Made by a program: the position numbers and the translations under genes. 64,000 nucleotides of DNA from positions 2,294,001-2,358,000 of the forward strand of contig NZ_CP119572.1 of assembly GCF_029278605.1 (NCBI RefSeq), read 5' to 3'. Below, piece by piece: positions 1 through 9,043 of this stretch. The notes beneath the pieces were generated by a model. The model had not been told where the DNA came from. It was given only the letters and a program-made list of their open reading frames with translations, and searched no databases. Origin of the DNA: Cupriavidus sp. WKF15 (GTDB lineage Bacteria; Pseudomonadota; Gammaproteobacteria; Burkholderiales; Burkholderiaceae). Numbering within the stretch: the first letter of the stretch is position 1; each line of letters starts with the position of its first letter.

Positions 1-1
1 C

Positions 2-451
2 GACGCCATCGCGGGCGCGGCCAAGCAGATGCACACCATCATTCCGGACCTTTGTACCGGCTGCGATCTTTGCGTGCCGCCCTGCCCGGTGGACTGCATC
101 GACATGGTGCCGGTCACCGGCGAGCGCACCGGCTGGGACGCCTGGACGCAGGAACAGGCTGACGCCGCTCACGCACGCTATCTCGCACGCAGGCAGCGGC
201 TGGTGCGCGAACGCGAGGAGAACGACGCACGGCTCGCGGCCAAGGCGGCCGCCAAGCTGCAGGCCTTGCAGGCCGAGGCGGCGGACTCCGACGCCGAGCG
301 CGCCGCGCAGGAACGCAAGCGCGCCATCATCCAGGCTGCCATCGAACGCGCGCGCCAGAAGCAGCAGGCCGCGGGCAGCGGCACCCCCGTCAAGGACACC
401 GGCAACGCCGAAGACGGCAACAACGACAAACCCACCCCGCCAGAACGATGA
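2..451 (+). CDS. rsxB: RnfB/RsxB-like electron transport ferredoxin, 5'-truncated by window edge
   Basis: The reading frame is open from the first complete codon, so the true start lies outside the window; 149 residues are visible. A 4Fe-4S cluster motif ([12 protein letters not shown], about visible residues 18-29) is followed by a long charged Ala/Arg/Glu-rich helix and a Pro-rich tail. This is the arrangement of the Burkholderiales RsxB/RnfB-type ferredoxin, an iron-sulfur protein that passes electrons at the membrane. The stop overlaps the start of the endonuclease III gene by four bases (ATGA), indicating translational coupling; nth is also an Fe-S protein. Family assignment rests on the motif and the neighbour and is good but not certain, because the N-terminal domain is not visible. 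Confidence 0.8.
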   Translation, partial: DAIAGAAKQMHTIIPDLCTGCDLCVPPCPVDCIDMVPVTGERTGWDAWTQEQADAAHARYLARRQRLVREREENDARLAAKAAAKLQALQAEAADSDAERAAQERKRAIIQAAIERARQKQQAAGSGTPVKDTGNAEDGNNDKPTPPER

Positions 452-1092
452 ACGCAGCCAAGTGCCGTGCGCTGTTCGAGACCCTGCGCGACGACAACCC
501 CGCGCCGACCACCGAACTGGAATACAGCTCCCCGTTTGAACTGCTGATTGCCGTGCTGCTGTCGGCGCAGGCCACGGACGTCGGCGTGAACAAGGCCACG
601 CGCAGGCTGTTCCCGGTTGCGCATACTCCGCAGCAGATGCTCGAACTCGGCGAGGAAGGGCTCATCGGGTACATCAAGACCATCGGCCTCTACAAGACCA
701 AGGCGAAGCACGTGATCGAGACCTGCCGGATCCTGGTCGAGCAGCACGGCGGCAAGGTACCGCCGGATCGCGCCGCACTGGAGGCACTGCCCGGCGTGGG
801 CCGCAAGACCGCCAACGTGGTGCTCAACACCGCGTTCGGCGAGCCGACCATCGCCGTCGACACGCATATCTTCCGCGTGGCCAACCGTACCGGACTTGCC
901 CCGGGCAAGAACGTGCAGATCGTCGAGGACAAGCTGCTCAAGGTGGTGCCCAGGGAGTTCCTGCACGACGCCCATCACTGGCTGATCCTGCACGGCCGCT
1001 ACGTGTGCAAGGCGCGCAAGCCCGAATGCTGGCACTGCGTGATCGAACCCCTGTGCGAGTTCCGCGACAAGACCGAGGCCCCGCGCGGCTGA
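448..1092 (+). CDS. nth: Endonuclease III (DNA glycosylase/AP lyase)
   Basis: This base-excision repair enzyme removes oxidised pyrimidines and nicks the abasic site. The 214-residue length is normal. The helix-hairpin-helix [12 protein letters not shown] carries the catalytic lysine at residue 120, and the catalytic aspartate is at 138 (VDTHIFRV), the same numbers as in E. coli. The C-terminal 4Fe-4S cluster has the canonical C-x6-C-x2-C-x5-C spacing ([17 protein letters not shown]). It is the second gene of an operon with the upstream ferredoxin, overlapping it by four bases, and is followed by a strong hairpin terminator. Confidence 0.97.
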   Translation: MNAAKCRALFETLRDDNPAPTTELEYSSPFELLIAVLLSAQATDVGVNKATRRLFPVAHTPQQMLELGEEGLIGYIKTIGLYKTKAKHVIETCRILVEQHGGKVPPDRAALEALPGVGRKTANVVLNTAFGEPTIAVDTHIFRVANRTGLAPGKNVQIVEDKLLKVVPREFLHDAHHWLILHGRYVCKARKPECWHCVIEPLCEFRDKTEAPRG

Positions 1093-1111
1093 GCCGGCCC
1101 AAAGCAAGAAC

Positions 1112-1139
1112 AAAAAGACCCGCCAAGGCGGGTCTTTTT
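1112..1139. terminator. Bidirectional hairpin terminator between nth and the nitroreductase gene
   Basis: A perfect 13-bp inverted repeat (1112-1124 with 1127-1139) has an A5 run on one side and a T5 run on the other, so it can terminate transcription from both convergent genes. Confidence 0.9.
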
Positions 1140-1162
1140 CATGGCGCGCGGGACGTGGCGTC

Positions 1163-1750
1163 TCAGACCACGCGGCAGGCCTCTTCGAATGACAGACGCG
1201 GCAGGCGCGGAAACAGCTTGTCGCCTTCGCCGTAGCCCAGGTTGCACAGGAAGTTGACTTCCCACTTGCCGTCGGGGAAGAACGCGGCGTTGATCTTGTC
1301 GGCATCGAAGCCGCCCATCGGGCCGCAGTCCAGGCCCATGGCGCGCGCGGCCAGGATGAAGTAGCCGCCTTGCAGCGAGCTGTTCATGAGCGCATCGCGG
1401 GCGATCTTGGCGTCGTTGCCGGCATACCACGAGCGGGCGTCGGCATGCGGGAACAGCTTCGGAAGCTGGTCATGGAAAGCCTTGTCGAAGGCGATGATGG
1501 CGGTAACCGGCGCGGAACGGGTCTTGTCCACGTTGCCGGCAGATACGCACTCGACCAAGCGGGCCTTTTCGGCAGCGCTCTTCACGAACACGATGCGCAC
1601 CGGGCAGCTGTTGGCCGCGGTCGGGCCGAACTTCATGGCTTCATAGACCTGATGAAGCACGACGTCATCCACGTGACGATCCTGCCACACGTTGTGCGTG
1701 CGGGCTTCGGTGAACAACTGGGCCAGGGCTGCCTGATCGATCTGGGACAT
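1163..1750 (-). CDS. Nitroreductase-family reductase, malonic semialdehyde reductase (RutE/HadB-like)
   Basis: The 195-residue product has the FMN-dependent nitroreductase fold of the RutE/YcdI branch, with a phosphate-binding [15 protein letters not shown] stretch, the family segment [16 protein letters not shown] and the C-terminal LCNLGYGEG. RutE-type enzymes reduce malonic semialdehyde to 3-hydroxypropionate during pyrimidine breakdown. No other rut genes are nearby, so the physiological substrate is inferred only. I chose the ATG at 1750 because AGGA lies just upstream; an 18-codon longer version would start in the poorly conserved leader. Confidence 0.85.
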   Translation of the reverse strand: MSQIDQAALAQLFTEARTHNVWQDRHVDDVVLHQVYEAMKFGPTAANSCPVRIVFVKSAAEKARLVECVSAGNVDKTRSAPVTAIIAFDKAFHDQLPKLFPHADARSWYAGNDAKIARDALMNSSLQGGYFILAARAMGLDCGPMGGFDADKINAAFFPDGKWEVNFLCNLGYGEGDKLFPRLPRLSFEEACRVV

Positions 1751-1837
1751 GCGCTCGTTCCTGTACTTTGGGTTATAGGGAGCGCGAATTGTACCGAAGG
1801 CCATTCAGCGCGAGTGCAGCCGCTTTGATCAGGAAAT

Positions 1838-2764
1838 TCAATTCTCTTGCATCTTGGCCGGCGCACTCGCGCGACGGGTCAGCCACAGCACGCCTGCCAG
1901 GATCAGGCAGCCGCCAATGGCTTGCGCGCCGCTGATATGCTCCCCCAGCAGCACGGCGGCCAGCACCACCGTCACAACGGGCTCGAGCGTGGACAGCATG
2001 GACGCCTGTGCCGCGCCCAGCTTCTGCAAACCCGCAAAGAAAGTCAGGATCGCCAGCACCGTGGACAACAGCGCAATGCCGAGCATGGCGAGCCAGCCGC
2101 CGGCTGTCGCGGGAAACTGCGGCGGCACGCCGGCGCCAAGGCGCAGCACGCTGATCGTGCCGTAGACCAGCGCCGCGGCGGAACAGATCACCGTGGTGGT
2201 GGCAATCGCGTTGACGCCCGCGGTCACCCGCGCGCCGACGATGATGTAGACCGAATAGATCACGGCGGCGGCCAGCCCCAGCGCAATGCCGAGCGCACTG
2301 CCCTCCCCGCCGCCCACGGTCAGCCCGGCGCCCGCCGAGCACAGCACCAGGGCGATGACCGCGGCGGTCGTCAGGCGTTCCTTGAGGAAGATGGCCGCCA
2401 GGATGGTGACAAAGAGCGGATACAGGTAAAGCAGCAGGGCCACCAGGCTGGCCTGGGCATGGTTGAGCGCGCTGAAGAAGCAGAAGGACTGGCCGACGTA
2501 GCCGATGCCGCCCATGGCCGCCAGCGCCAGCACGCGCCGCCACGCAGGCAGCCGGATGCCGCGAGCACGCATCACGAACGCCAGCGCCACGGCCGCCAGT
2601 GCGAATCGCACGGTCAGCAGGCCATAGACATCGGCACCGGCCTGGTAGGCGAAGCGGGCGAAGATCGCCATGGCACCGAAGGCACTCGCCGACAAGGCGA
2701 TCAGCAGCACGCCGGCGAACTTTTCGCGGGCGCGTTCGGAGACAGCGGGCGTGGAAACGGTCAT
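1838..2764 (-). CDS. EamA/DMT-family membrane exporter
   Basis: The product is about 308 residues long with ten predicted hydrophobic segments in two five-helix EamA repeats, ending in a basic tail (WLTRRASAPAKMQEN). The drug/metabolite transporter superfamily exports amino acids, metabolites or drugs; substrate cannot be read from sequence. The start at 2764 (MTVSTPAV) puts a short basic N terminus before the first helix; a start 20 codons upstream at 2824 is possible but weaker. It is divergent from the DUF1841 gene. Confidence 0.85.
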   Translation of the reverse strand: MTVSTPAVSERAREKFAGVLLIALSASAFGAMAIFARFAYQAGADVYGLLTVRFALAAVALAFVMRARGIRLPAWRRVLALAAMGGIGYVGQSFCFFSALNHAQASLVALLLYLYPLFVTILAAIFLKERLTTAAVIALVLCSAGAGLTVGGGEGSALGIALGLAAAVIYSVYIIVGARVTAGVNAIATTTVICSAAALVYGTISVLRLGAGVPPQFPATAGGWLAMLGIALLSTVLAILTFFAGLQKLGAAQASMLSTLEPVVTVVLAAVLLGEHISGAQAIGGCLILAGVLWLTRRASAPAKMQEN

Positions 2765-2865
2765 GGAGAACGGTGGACGGCTGGCAAATTGGCCAATCCC
2801 GCATTCTAATGGCGCCGGCGCCACCAGCAGCAGGGCCCCGAGCGCTCGTTTACAATGGCGCCACC

Positions 2866-3297
2866 ATGTTCAATCCGTCCCGTGAAGAAGTCCGCCGGTT
2901 CTTCTGCGATGCCTGGCAGAAGCAGCTTGCCGGCGGCGTCCTGACCCCGCTCGAAGCCATTGCCGTCGACTGGATCGGCGAGCATCCCGAATACCAGTCG
3001 TTGCTTGCCGATACCGAAGGTGCGCTGGCGCAGGACTTTGCGCCCGAAAAGGGCCAGACCAACCCGTTCCTGCACCTGTCGATGCACTTGTCGATTTCCG
3101 AGCAGGTGTCCATCGACCAGCCACCGGGCATCCGCCAGGCCTACGAAACGCTGGCACAGCGGCTGGATTCCCCGCACGAGGCGCAGCACCAGGTCATGGA
3201 ATGCCTGGGCGAGATGCTGTGGCAGGCGCAACGCTCCGGGTTGCCACCCGATGGCACGCACTACGTGGACTGCGTGCGGCGCCGCGCGTCGCGCTGA
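2866..3297 (+). CDS. DUF1841 family protein
   Basis: This 143-residue soluble protein begins MFNPSREEVRRFF and contains the conserved block NPFLHLSMHLSISEQ and the C-terminal HYVDCVRRR typical of DUF1841 proteins of Betaproteobacteria and some Gammaproteobacteria. Function is unknown. There is no Shine-Dalgarno sequence, and a TACAAT hexamer ends only nine bases before the ATG, so the mRNA leader is probably very short. Confidence 0.88.
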   Translation: MFNPSREEVRRFFCDAWQKQLAGGVLTPLEAIAVDWIGEHPEYQSLLADTEGALAQDFAPEKGQTNPFLHLSMHLSISEQVSIDQPPGIRQAYETLAQRLDSPHEAQHQVMECLGEMLWQAQRSGLPPDGTHYVDCVRRRASR

Positions 3298-3419
3298 CAC
3301 GCCGCAGGTCAAAACCGCCTGCGTACAATTCATCACAATCGCCGTCGGGTGCCATGGTAGGCTTGCGCGCATTGCCATCCGCCTGCGCCGAAGTCCAGCC
3401 GGACACGGCGCATCCCGAT

Positions 3420-4698
3420 ATGCCCCGAACGTTACGGCCCATACCCCGCAAGGCCGCTCATGCCGCGGCCTCGAAATGGAAGCGGTTTTGCCTCGTGCTC
3501 GCCTGCGCCTGGCCGCTGTCAGGCCAGGCCGCGGTTTCGATGCTGCAGCCGCCCCGCATCATCGACGGCGCCCAGCCACTCACGCTGACCCTGCTGATCA
3601 GCGCGGACACCGGAACGCGCCGATACGAGGTGCCCGACACGCTTGAGGTCACCGCCTCCGGCGATCTCCAGGCGCCCGTGAAACTTATCTTGCGGCGAGC
3701 GGATCCGGGCCCCGCCATCCTTTCCCTGCGCCAGGGCGAAAACCGGACCATCCGCTATGCCGCCGACCTGCCGCCGGCACTGCGCGGCACGATCCGCCTG
3801 GACGCCACGGGTATCGACGCTGCGCCGGTACTTGTCACGCTGAACCAGCAGGCCACGCCGAGCCAGCCCGCCGCGGCTCCGCTGGCTGCCGCCCCTGCCG
3901 CGCCAGCGCATGAGGTCCAGCCTGCCGACGCAACGGCACCGGTGGTCCCGGTCGCCTCGGCCGCCCGGCCGGCTCCGGCGCCGGCCGACCTGCGCGACAG
4001 CGCGCGCCTGTCGTTCAATGACCCGATGTACTTCATCGTCGGCGCGCACGACGGGGGCAACGCCAAGTTCCAGTTCAGCTTCAAATTCCGGATCTTCGAA
4101 GGCAAGGATCCGTCGTCACGGCGCCTGATCGACAACCTCTACTTCGCCTACACGCAGTTCTCGCTATGGGACCTGTCGCAGGATTCCAAGCCGTTCCGCG
4201 ATACCAACTACCGGCCGAGCTTCTATTACTACCTGTCCGACACGGGCGTTCACAACGCGGCCATCAGCCGCCTGTCGCTGGCGACCGGCCTCGAGCATGA
4301 ATCCAACGGACGCAGCGGCGACGAATCGCGCAGCATCAACACCGTCTTCTTCAAGCCGACCTTCTATTTCGGCGACCAGAACAACTGGCACTGGCGCGTC
4401 GCGCCCAAGCTGTACGCCTACCTGGAAAAAAGCGACAACCCACTACCGCGGCTACATGGACCTGGACCTGGCATATGGCAAGGCGGACTCCTGGGAGTTT
4501 GCTGCGACGGTGCGCAAAGGCACGCAAAGTTGGTACGGCAGCGTCGACGCCCGCGTGACCTATCCGCTTGCGCGACTGATTCCGGGCACCGCCGGATACC
4601 TGATGGCAGGTTATTTCGTCGGCTATGGGGAAAGCCTGCTGGACTACAACCATAAGCTTCCCTGGCAGTTCCGGCTGGGTTACGCGCTGTCGCGCTAG
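3420..4698 (+). pseudogene. pldA: Phospholipase A1 (PldA), frameshifted near the C terminus
   Basis: The gene encodes an outer-membrane phospholipase A with an N-terminal signal peptide (basic KWKRF then a hydrophobic stretch ending SGQAA), a Pro/Ala-rich linker and the beta-barrel domain. The active-site block EHESNGRSGDESRSIN holds the His-Ser pair of the PldA family. Around 4430-4445 the frame breaks: the first frame reads YLEKSDNP and then runs out of family sequence to a stop at 4655, while the next frame resumes with HYRGYMDLDLAYGKADSW and finishes the barrel at 4698 with FRLGYALSR. The missing last strands would prevent barrel closure. The lesion is either a real mutation or a sequencing error. 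An upstream in-frame ATG at 3354 is possible. Confidence 0.85.
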
Positions 4699-5120
4699 CC
4701 TGCCAGCGGCTTGCCTTCCGCCTTCAGGCGCGCGTTTGTCACCGCCGCGGCAAACTGGCCATGGCCGTGCCAGCCGGTGGCACGGCCGAGTTTCTTGCCG
4801 TTGTGGAAGAACATGAAGACCGGAATGCCGTGCAGGCCGAAGCGCTGCCCGAGTTCGGGGTGCGCATAGACATTGGCGTGCAACCAGTGCAGATCCAGCG
4901 CGAGGATCGGCTCGGGACTGGACAGCATGGCCTGCTTCGCCATTTCGCAGTTGAAACAGTCCACACCCCAGAAGAACACGCACACCAGCTTGTCGCCGGC
5001 CGCGGCAATGGCGGCATCGATCGAGGCGCCGTCCACCGGCTGCATCCCGAGCATGTCAAAAGCGCGATGGTCAAGGTGCGCGTCGGATCGTGGCGGGATA
5101 CCGGCTGCTGCATCGCTCAT
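4695..5120 (-). CDS. Thioredoxin-fold protein with CFNC active site
   Basis: The 141-residue cytoplasmic protein has a thioredoxin core: FFWGVDCFNCEMAKQAML with a C-x2-C pair, and GIPVFMFFHNGKKLGRATGW with the cis-proline segment. The dipeptide between the cysteines is Phe-Asn rather than Gly-Pro, so its redox potential and partners probably differ from those of thioredoxin 1. The start at 5120 follows a good GGAGG sequence. It lies downstream of grpE on the same strand, and its stop codon overlaps the convergent pldA stop (CTAG shared). Confidence 0.85.
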   Translation of the reverse strand: MSDAAAGIPPRSDAHLDHRAFDMLGMQPVDGASIDAAIAAAGDKLVCVFFWGVDCFNCEMAKQAMLSSPEPILALDLHWLHANVYAHPELGQRFGLHGIPVFMFFHNGKKLGRATGWHGHGQFAAAVTNARLKAEGKPLAG

Positions 5121-5142
5121 GGCTTGCCTCCGTGAATGGCAA

Positions 5143-5174
5143 GACGCCCCGGGCCAGACTGGCGCCGGGGCGTC
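5143..5174 (-). terminator. Hairpin between grpE and the thioredoxin-fold gene
   Basis: A 10-bp GC-rich inverted repeat (5143-5152 with 5165-5174), extendable inside the loop, sits in the gap after grpE. It lacks a T-run, so it may be a partial terminator or mRNA-end stabiliser. Confidence 0.5.
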
Positions 5175-5224
5175 GAGGGTCGTATCGGCGGGCACAGCCG
5201 TTCGGCCCCGCCCGCGATCACCGC

Positions 5225-5779
5225 TTACTTGGGTGCCGAAACCGTCACCAGCGCCGGGCGCAGCACGCGATCCGCGATCATATAACCGCGCTGCAGCACC
5301 GTCACGACGGTATTGGCCTCCTGCTCGGACGGCACCATCGAGATGGCCTGGTGGCGGTGCGGGTCGAACTTGTCGCCGACCGGGTTCAGTTCCACGATCT
5401 TGCCGCGCTCGAACGCAGCGGCCAGCTGGCGCGCCGTCAACTCGACGCCTTCGCGCAGCTTGGCAATATCGCCCGAGCCATCCGCCAGGGCGGCCTGCAG
5501 GCTGTCCATCACGGGCAGCAGGTTGTCGGCGAAATTCTCGATGGCGAACTTGTGCGCCTTGGACACATCCTCCTGCGCGCGGCGGCGGATGTTCTCGCTT
5601 TCCGCGACGGAGCGCACGTACATGTCGTAGTGCTCGCGCGCCTTGGCTTCCAGCGCGGCAAGCTGCGCCGCCACGTCATCCACGGCGGCGCTCTCCGGCG
5701 CGGCGGTCGCGGCATTGGCAGCCGCTTCGGCGGCGGGCTCAGGCGTCGGGGTGGTTGGCGTCTGCTTCTGTTCTTCCAT
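5225..5779 (-). CDS. grpE: GrpE, nucleotide exchange factor for DnaK
   Basis: GrpE releases ADP from the DnaK chaperone. The 184-residue product has a Glu/Ala-rich N terminus, a long coiled-coil ([20 protein letters not shown] onward) and the conserved C-terminal beta domain with [10 protein letters not shown] and [20 protein letters not shown]. The ATG at 5779 (MEEQKQT) is preferred to one five codons upstream. A sigma-32-like promoter lies about 75-100 bases upstream, and hrcA and hslR, also heat-shock genes, are close by. Confidence 0.97.
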   Translation of the reverse strand: MEEQKQTPTTPTPEPAAEAAANAATAAPESAAVDDVAAQLAALEAKAREHYDMYVRSVAESENIRRRAQEDVSKAHKFAIENFADNLLPVMDSLQAALADGSGDIAKLREGVELTARQLAAAFERGKIVELNPVGDKFDPHRHQAISMVPSEQEANTVVTVLQRGYMIADRVLRPALVTVSAPK

Positions 5780-5853
5780 GTCGATCCGTATCAATGCATT
5801 GTCGCGGCCATCCGGTTCGGGCCGCGGTGGTTAAATCGGCGTGTGTCCCGCTG

Positions 5854-5881
5854 ATCTGGTGGCAACCCGCCATTTTTCAAG
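5854..5881 (-). promoter_or_regulatory. Sigma-32-like heat-shock promoter of grpE
   Basis: Reading the minus strand, CTTGAAA (5875-5881) is followed after 14 bases by ACCAGAT (5854-5860). The -35 element matches the sigma-32 consensus exactly and the -10 is a partial match to CCCCATNT. It points at grpE. Confidence 0.65.
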
Positions 5882-6052
5882 AGTGGTTGCAAAGAGACCC
5901 CGAAACACACCGTTACAAACGCCCCCTTTATGCAATCGACCGCTTATTGATTTGTTGCAGTGCAATCACTAAGATTCTTATCAAGAAAAATGACAAAAAT
6001 ACCGAGGGGACTGGAGTTGGATCACATTTGTGCCTCTTCCGAAAGGTTGGCC

Positions 6053-6217
6053 ATGCACAAGCTGCCCATCGTGACGCTCTGCCTGCTTGCCGCGCTGTCC
6101 GTGATGACAGTATTCATCTGCCTGTCCGGCGCCCTGACGCCGCGTGATACCGAGTATGGCAGCGGCAAGGCCGTCTTCAAGCATTACCTCGTCCAATACG
6201 TCAACGTCAACCAGTAG
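6053..6217 (+). CDS. Small single-span membrane protein of unknown function (54 aa)
   Basis: The product begins MHKLPIVTLCLLAALSVMTV, one strong hydrophobic segment, and ends with a polar GSGKAVFKHYLVQYVNVNQ tail. A GAAAGG sequence seven bases before the ATG supports translation, and a 17-bp hairpin follows closely. An in-frame ATG at 5960 would add 31 residues but has no ribosome site. I do not recognise a family. It could be a secreted peptide if the hydrophobic segment is cleaved. Confidence 0.6.
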   Translation: MHKLPIVTLCLLAALSVMTVFICLSGALTPRDTEYGSGKAVFKHYLVQYVNVNQ

Positions 6218-6244
6218 GACCACGCTGGCTGACGTTGATCGTTC

Positions 6245-6282
6245 AACGCGGCCGTACCGGCGCTTGCCGGTACGGCCGCGTT
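6245..6282. terminator. 17-bp perfect hairpin between the small membrane protein gene and hslR
   Basis: The arms 6245-6261 and 6266-6282 are perfectly complementary around a GCTT loop, between convergent genes. There is no T-run on either side, so it may work as a Rho-assisted or structural mRNA end. Confidence 0.7.
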
Positions 6283-6289
6283 GTCGCAT

Positions 6290-6685
6290 TCAACCCCGAA
6301 AATCGTCAATGCGCCGCCGGTCCCGCTTGGTGGGCCGGCCCTGCAACTGCGATGCCGGCTCCGGCTGGTAGCGCCGCTGCTCCATTTCGGCATGACGGCG
6401 TGCCTGGCTGTCCTCGGTTTCCGCGTAAAGCGTCTGTGCCACCGGCGCCGGCCCGCGCGCCTGGGCAATGCCTTTCACCACCAGTTCCCAGCGCTGCTGG
6501 TGGGCTTCCAGCACGACCCTGTCGCCGGGCCGGACCTCGCGCGAGTTCTTGCACGGCTGGCCGTTCACCGTTACCTTGCCACGCTCGACGGCTTCGGCCG
6601 CCAGTGAGCGCGTCTTGAAGAAACGCGCGCACCAGAGCCACTTGTCGATGCGCAGGCGCGCATCCGGCTCGAAACTGACATTCAT
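6290..6685 (-). CDS. hslR: Hsp15, S4-domain ribosome-associated heat-shock protein
   Basis: Hsp15 binds stalled 50S subunits carrying nascent peptidyl-tRNA. The 131-residue product starts with an S4 RNA-binding fold ([18 protein letters not shown], then [19 protein letters not shown]), the signature of HslR, followed by a basic tail. It overlaps the hemH stop by four bases (ATGA), so it is the second gene of a hemH-hslR transcript. Confidence 0.92.
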   Translation of the reverse strand: MNVSFEPDARLRIDKWLWCARFFKTRSLAAEAVERGKVTVNGQPCKNSREVRPGDRVVLEAHQQRWELVVKGIAQARGPAPVAQTLYAETEDSQARRHAEMEQRRYQPEPASQLQGRPTKRDRRRIDDFRG

Positions 6686-7797
6686 GCTGCGGCTCCCCGG
6701 GTCTGCGCGCGACTGCGGCGCGCTTCGAGTTCATGCGGATGCGGCATGTTCAGCGGCCAGCCCTGCAAATGCTGCAGCGCGATTTCCGCCATTGCCGCGA
6801 TCCAGGGCTGTGCATCGTTCATGCACGGGATGAAATGGAACTGCTTGCCGCCCGCCACCATGAATTCGGTCTGCCCTTCCATGGCAATTTCTTCCAGGGT
6901 CTCGATGCAGTCGGCGGGAAAGCCCGGACAGAACACGTCGACCCGGCCGGCGCCGACCTTGCCCAGTTCCGCCAGCGTGGGCGCCGTATAGGGCTGAAGC
7001 CATTCGGCCTTGCCGAAACGAGACTGGAACGTTACTTGATATTGACCCGGCTGCAGGCCCAGCGCATCACCGAGCAGGCGTCCTGTCTTGAGGCACTCGC
7101 AATGATAGGGATCGCCCAGTTCCAGCGTGCGGCGCGGCACGCCGTGGAAGGACAGGATCAGCTTGTCGCCGCGCGCAAAATCCGGCATGCCGTGCTGGGC
7201 CCAGTACGCGCCGACCTGCTGGTGCAGCGCCGAAATATAGGCCGGATGGTCATGGAAATGCTTCACGAATCGAAGCTCGGGCTGGTTGCGCCACTGGCCG
7301 AGCACGCGGAACACCTCGTCGAACGCGGTGGCCGTGGTAGTGCCGGAGTATTGTGGATACATCGGCAGCACCAGCACCTGTTCCGTGCCCTGGCGGCGCA
7401 GCGCCTCCAGCACGGACTCGACCGAAGGATTGCCGTAGCGCATCGCGCAGGCGACCGTGACCTCGTAGCCCTGCTGGTTGAGCAGGCGCTGCAGCGCGTG
7501 CGCCTGGCGCTCGCTGTATACAAGGAGCGGCGATCCCGTCATATGCGCCTCCCGCAGCCAGATCGACTCGTATTTGAGGGCCGAGGCGCGCGAGCGCAGC
7601 GGCAGGATCACGCCATGCAGCAGCGGCAGCCAGGCCAGGCGCGGGATCTCGACCACGCGCGGGTCCGAGAGGAACGCCTTCAGGTAGCGCCCCACCGCCT
7701 TCGGGGTCGGCGCATCGGGCGTGCCCAGGTTGACCAGCAGGATGGCCGTGCGCGGCGCCTGGCCGTGCTGGTAGGCCGGTTCGGGAGAAAACGTCAT
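6682..7797 (-). CDS. hemH: Ferrochelatase
   Basis: The enzyme inserts ferrous iron into protoporphyrin IX, the last step of heme synthesis. The 371-residue product shows the N-terminal [11 protein letters not shown] block, the metal-site histidine in [11 protein letters not shown], the [15 protein letters not shown] block and the C-terminal catalytic glutamate region CIETLEEI. I start it at 7797 ([10 protein letters not shown]), where GGAAG precedes the ATG. It lies 96 bases downstream of hrcA on the same strand and overlaps hslR. Confidence 0.97.
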   Translation of the reverse strand: MTFSPEPAYQHGQAPRTAILLVNLGTPDAPTPKAVGRYLKAFLSDPRVVEIPRLAWLPLLHGVILPLRSRASALKYESIWLREAHMTGSPLLVYSERQAHALQRLLNQQGYEVTVACAMRYGNPSVESVLEALRRQGTEQVLVLPMYPQYSGTTTATAFDEVFRVLGQWRNQPELRFVKHFHDHPAYISALHQQVGAYWAQHGMPDFARGDKLILSFHGVPRRTLELGDPYHCECLKTGRLLGDALGLQPGQYQVTFQSRFGKAEWLQPYTAPTLAELGKVGAGRVDVFCPGFPADCIETLEEIAMEGQTEFMVAGGKQFHFIPCMNDAQPWIAAMAEIALQHLQGWPLNMPHPHELEARRSRAQTRGAAA

Positions 7798-7842
7798 GTC
7801 GCTTCCGATGTGGCCGGGCGGCCGGATGCCGCCGGGCGGTGG

Positions 7843-7865
7843 AAATGGGGACACAAAATGGGGAC
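7843..7865. repeat. Two tandem copies of AAATGGGGAC in the hrcA-hemH gap
   Basis: AAATGGGGAC occurs at 7843-7852 and again at 7856-7865, a 13-base period. The sequence resembles short intergenic motifs that flank REP-associated transposases, but no transposase is present here. Confidence 0.4.
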
Positions 7866-7893
7866 GCAGACTGTGTGACCCGTCGGACGGGCC

Positions 7894-8931
7894 CTAGTTC
7901 TGGCTCAGTGCGCTCGACAGCAGCCGTGCCGTGATATCGACGATCGGGATCACCCGCTCGTAGGCCATGCGGGTCGGTCCGATCACGCCCAGCGTGCCGA
8001 CGATCTGGCCGTCCACCTCGTACGGCGCGGTGATCACGGCCATGTCTTCGAGCGGCACCAGCTGGCTTTCGCCGCCGATGAAGATCTGCACCCCCTGCGC
8101 ATGGCTGGACACGTCCAGCAGCTGGAGCAGGCTGGTCTTGTGCTCGAACATGTCGAACAGCCGCCGCAGCTTGTCCATGCTGGAAGCCAGGTCCTCGACT
8201 TCCAGCAGCTTGCGCTCGCCGCTGATGAAGACGTGGTCGTCCTCTTCCTCCATGGCGCTGCTGCCGGCCTCGACGGCCGCCTGCATCAATTGCGACATGT
8301 CGCGCCGCAGGTCCCTCAGCTCCACGCGCAAATGGTCGCGCACCGCATCGAAACTCATGCCGCCGTAGTGCGCGTTGAAGAAGTTCGCTGCTTCGATGAG
8401 CTGCGCGGGGGTGTATGGCAGCTCCGTCTGGATGATCCGGTTCTGCACATCGCCCTCGGGGCTGACGATGATCAGCAGGATGCGCTTGTCCGACAGCCGC
8501 ATGAATTCGATCTGCCGGAACGACTGCGCGCGCCGCGGCGTCATCACCACGCCGGCGAAATGCGAGAGGTTGGACAAGGTCCGCGCGGCCGCCGTGATCA
8601 TGCGCTGGGGGCCGAGCTGCTGGCCGCCGAGCTGCCCCTGGATCTGGCCGGCCAGCTCCGTCATTTCCACGCCGCCGCGCTCGATCGGCTGGACGGTCAG
8701 CATAGTGTCGACGAACAGGCGATACCCTCGCGGCGTGGGAATCCGTCCCGCCGACGTGTGCGGACTGGAGATGAAGCCCATCTCCTCCAGATCGGACATC
8801 ACATTGCGGATGGTGGCCGGCGACAGGTCCAGCCCGGAATACCTGGACAAGGTCCGGGAGCCGACCGGCTGCCCTTCGGCAATGTAGCGCTCAATCAGGG
8901 TCTTGAGCAGCGTTTTCGAACGTTCATCCAT
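7894..8931 (-). CDS. hrcA: HrcA, heat-inducible transcription repressor
   Basis: HrcA binds CIRCE operators to repress groESL and related chaperone operons and is itself folded by GroEL. The 345-residue product has the N-terminal winged helix ([20 protein letters not shown], then [13 protein letters not shown] and [16 protein letters not shown]) and a GAF-like C-terminal domain with [21 protein letters not shown] found no CIRCE element (TTAGCACTC-N9-GAGTGCTAA) upstream, so autoregulation through CIRCE is not evident in this window. Confidence 0.97.
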   Translation of the reverse strand: MDERSKTLLKTLIERYIAEGQPVGSRTLSRYSGLDLSPATIRNVMSDLEEMGFISSPHTSAGRIPTPRGYRLFVDTMLTVQPIERGGVEMTELAGQIQGQLGGQQLGPQRMITAAARTLSNLSHFAGVVMTPRRAQSFRQIEFMRLSDKRILLIIVSPEGDVQNRIIQTELPYTPAQLIEAANFFNAHYGGMSFDAVRDHLRVELRDLRRDMSQLMQAAVEAGSSAMEEEDDHVFISGERKLLEVEDLASSMDKLRRLFDMFEHKTSLLQLLDVSSHAQGVQIFIGGESQLVPLEDMAVITAPYEVDGQIVGTLGVIGPTRMAYERVIPIVDITARLLSSALSQN

Positions 8932-9007
8932 GATGCCCCGATTTTACGCAAGTTTTACCGCTTCGGGCGCCTGGCAGGCCCGCCGCACATGGCGCGCGCG
9001 CCCCATG

Positions 9008-9037
9008 CTGACAACGGTCACGGCGGTATGGTCTAAT
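9008..9037 (+). promoter_or_regulatory. nadK promoter predicting a leaderless mRNA
   Basis: CTGACA (9008-9013) and TCTAAT (9032-9037) are separated by 18 bases, each five or four matches to the sigma-70 consensus. The -10 ends six bases before the ATG, so transcription should begin at or next to the start codon; no Shine-Dalgarno sequence is present. Confidence 0.6.
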
Positions 9038-9043
9038 CCCCGC

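Noticed and set aside
5960..6050. Fur-like site and promoter upstream of the small membrane protein gene
   Set aside because: The AT-rich stretch near 5965-5990 only loosely resembles a Fur box and has no repeated hexamers, so I cannot support it.
8932..9043. CIRCE operator upstream of hrcA
   Set aside because: No TTAGCACTC-N9-GAGTGCTAA or near match was seen on either strand of the hrcA-nadK gap.
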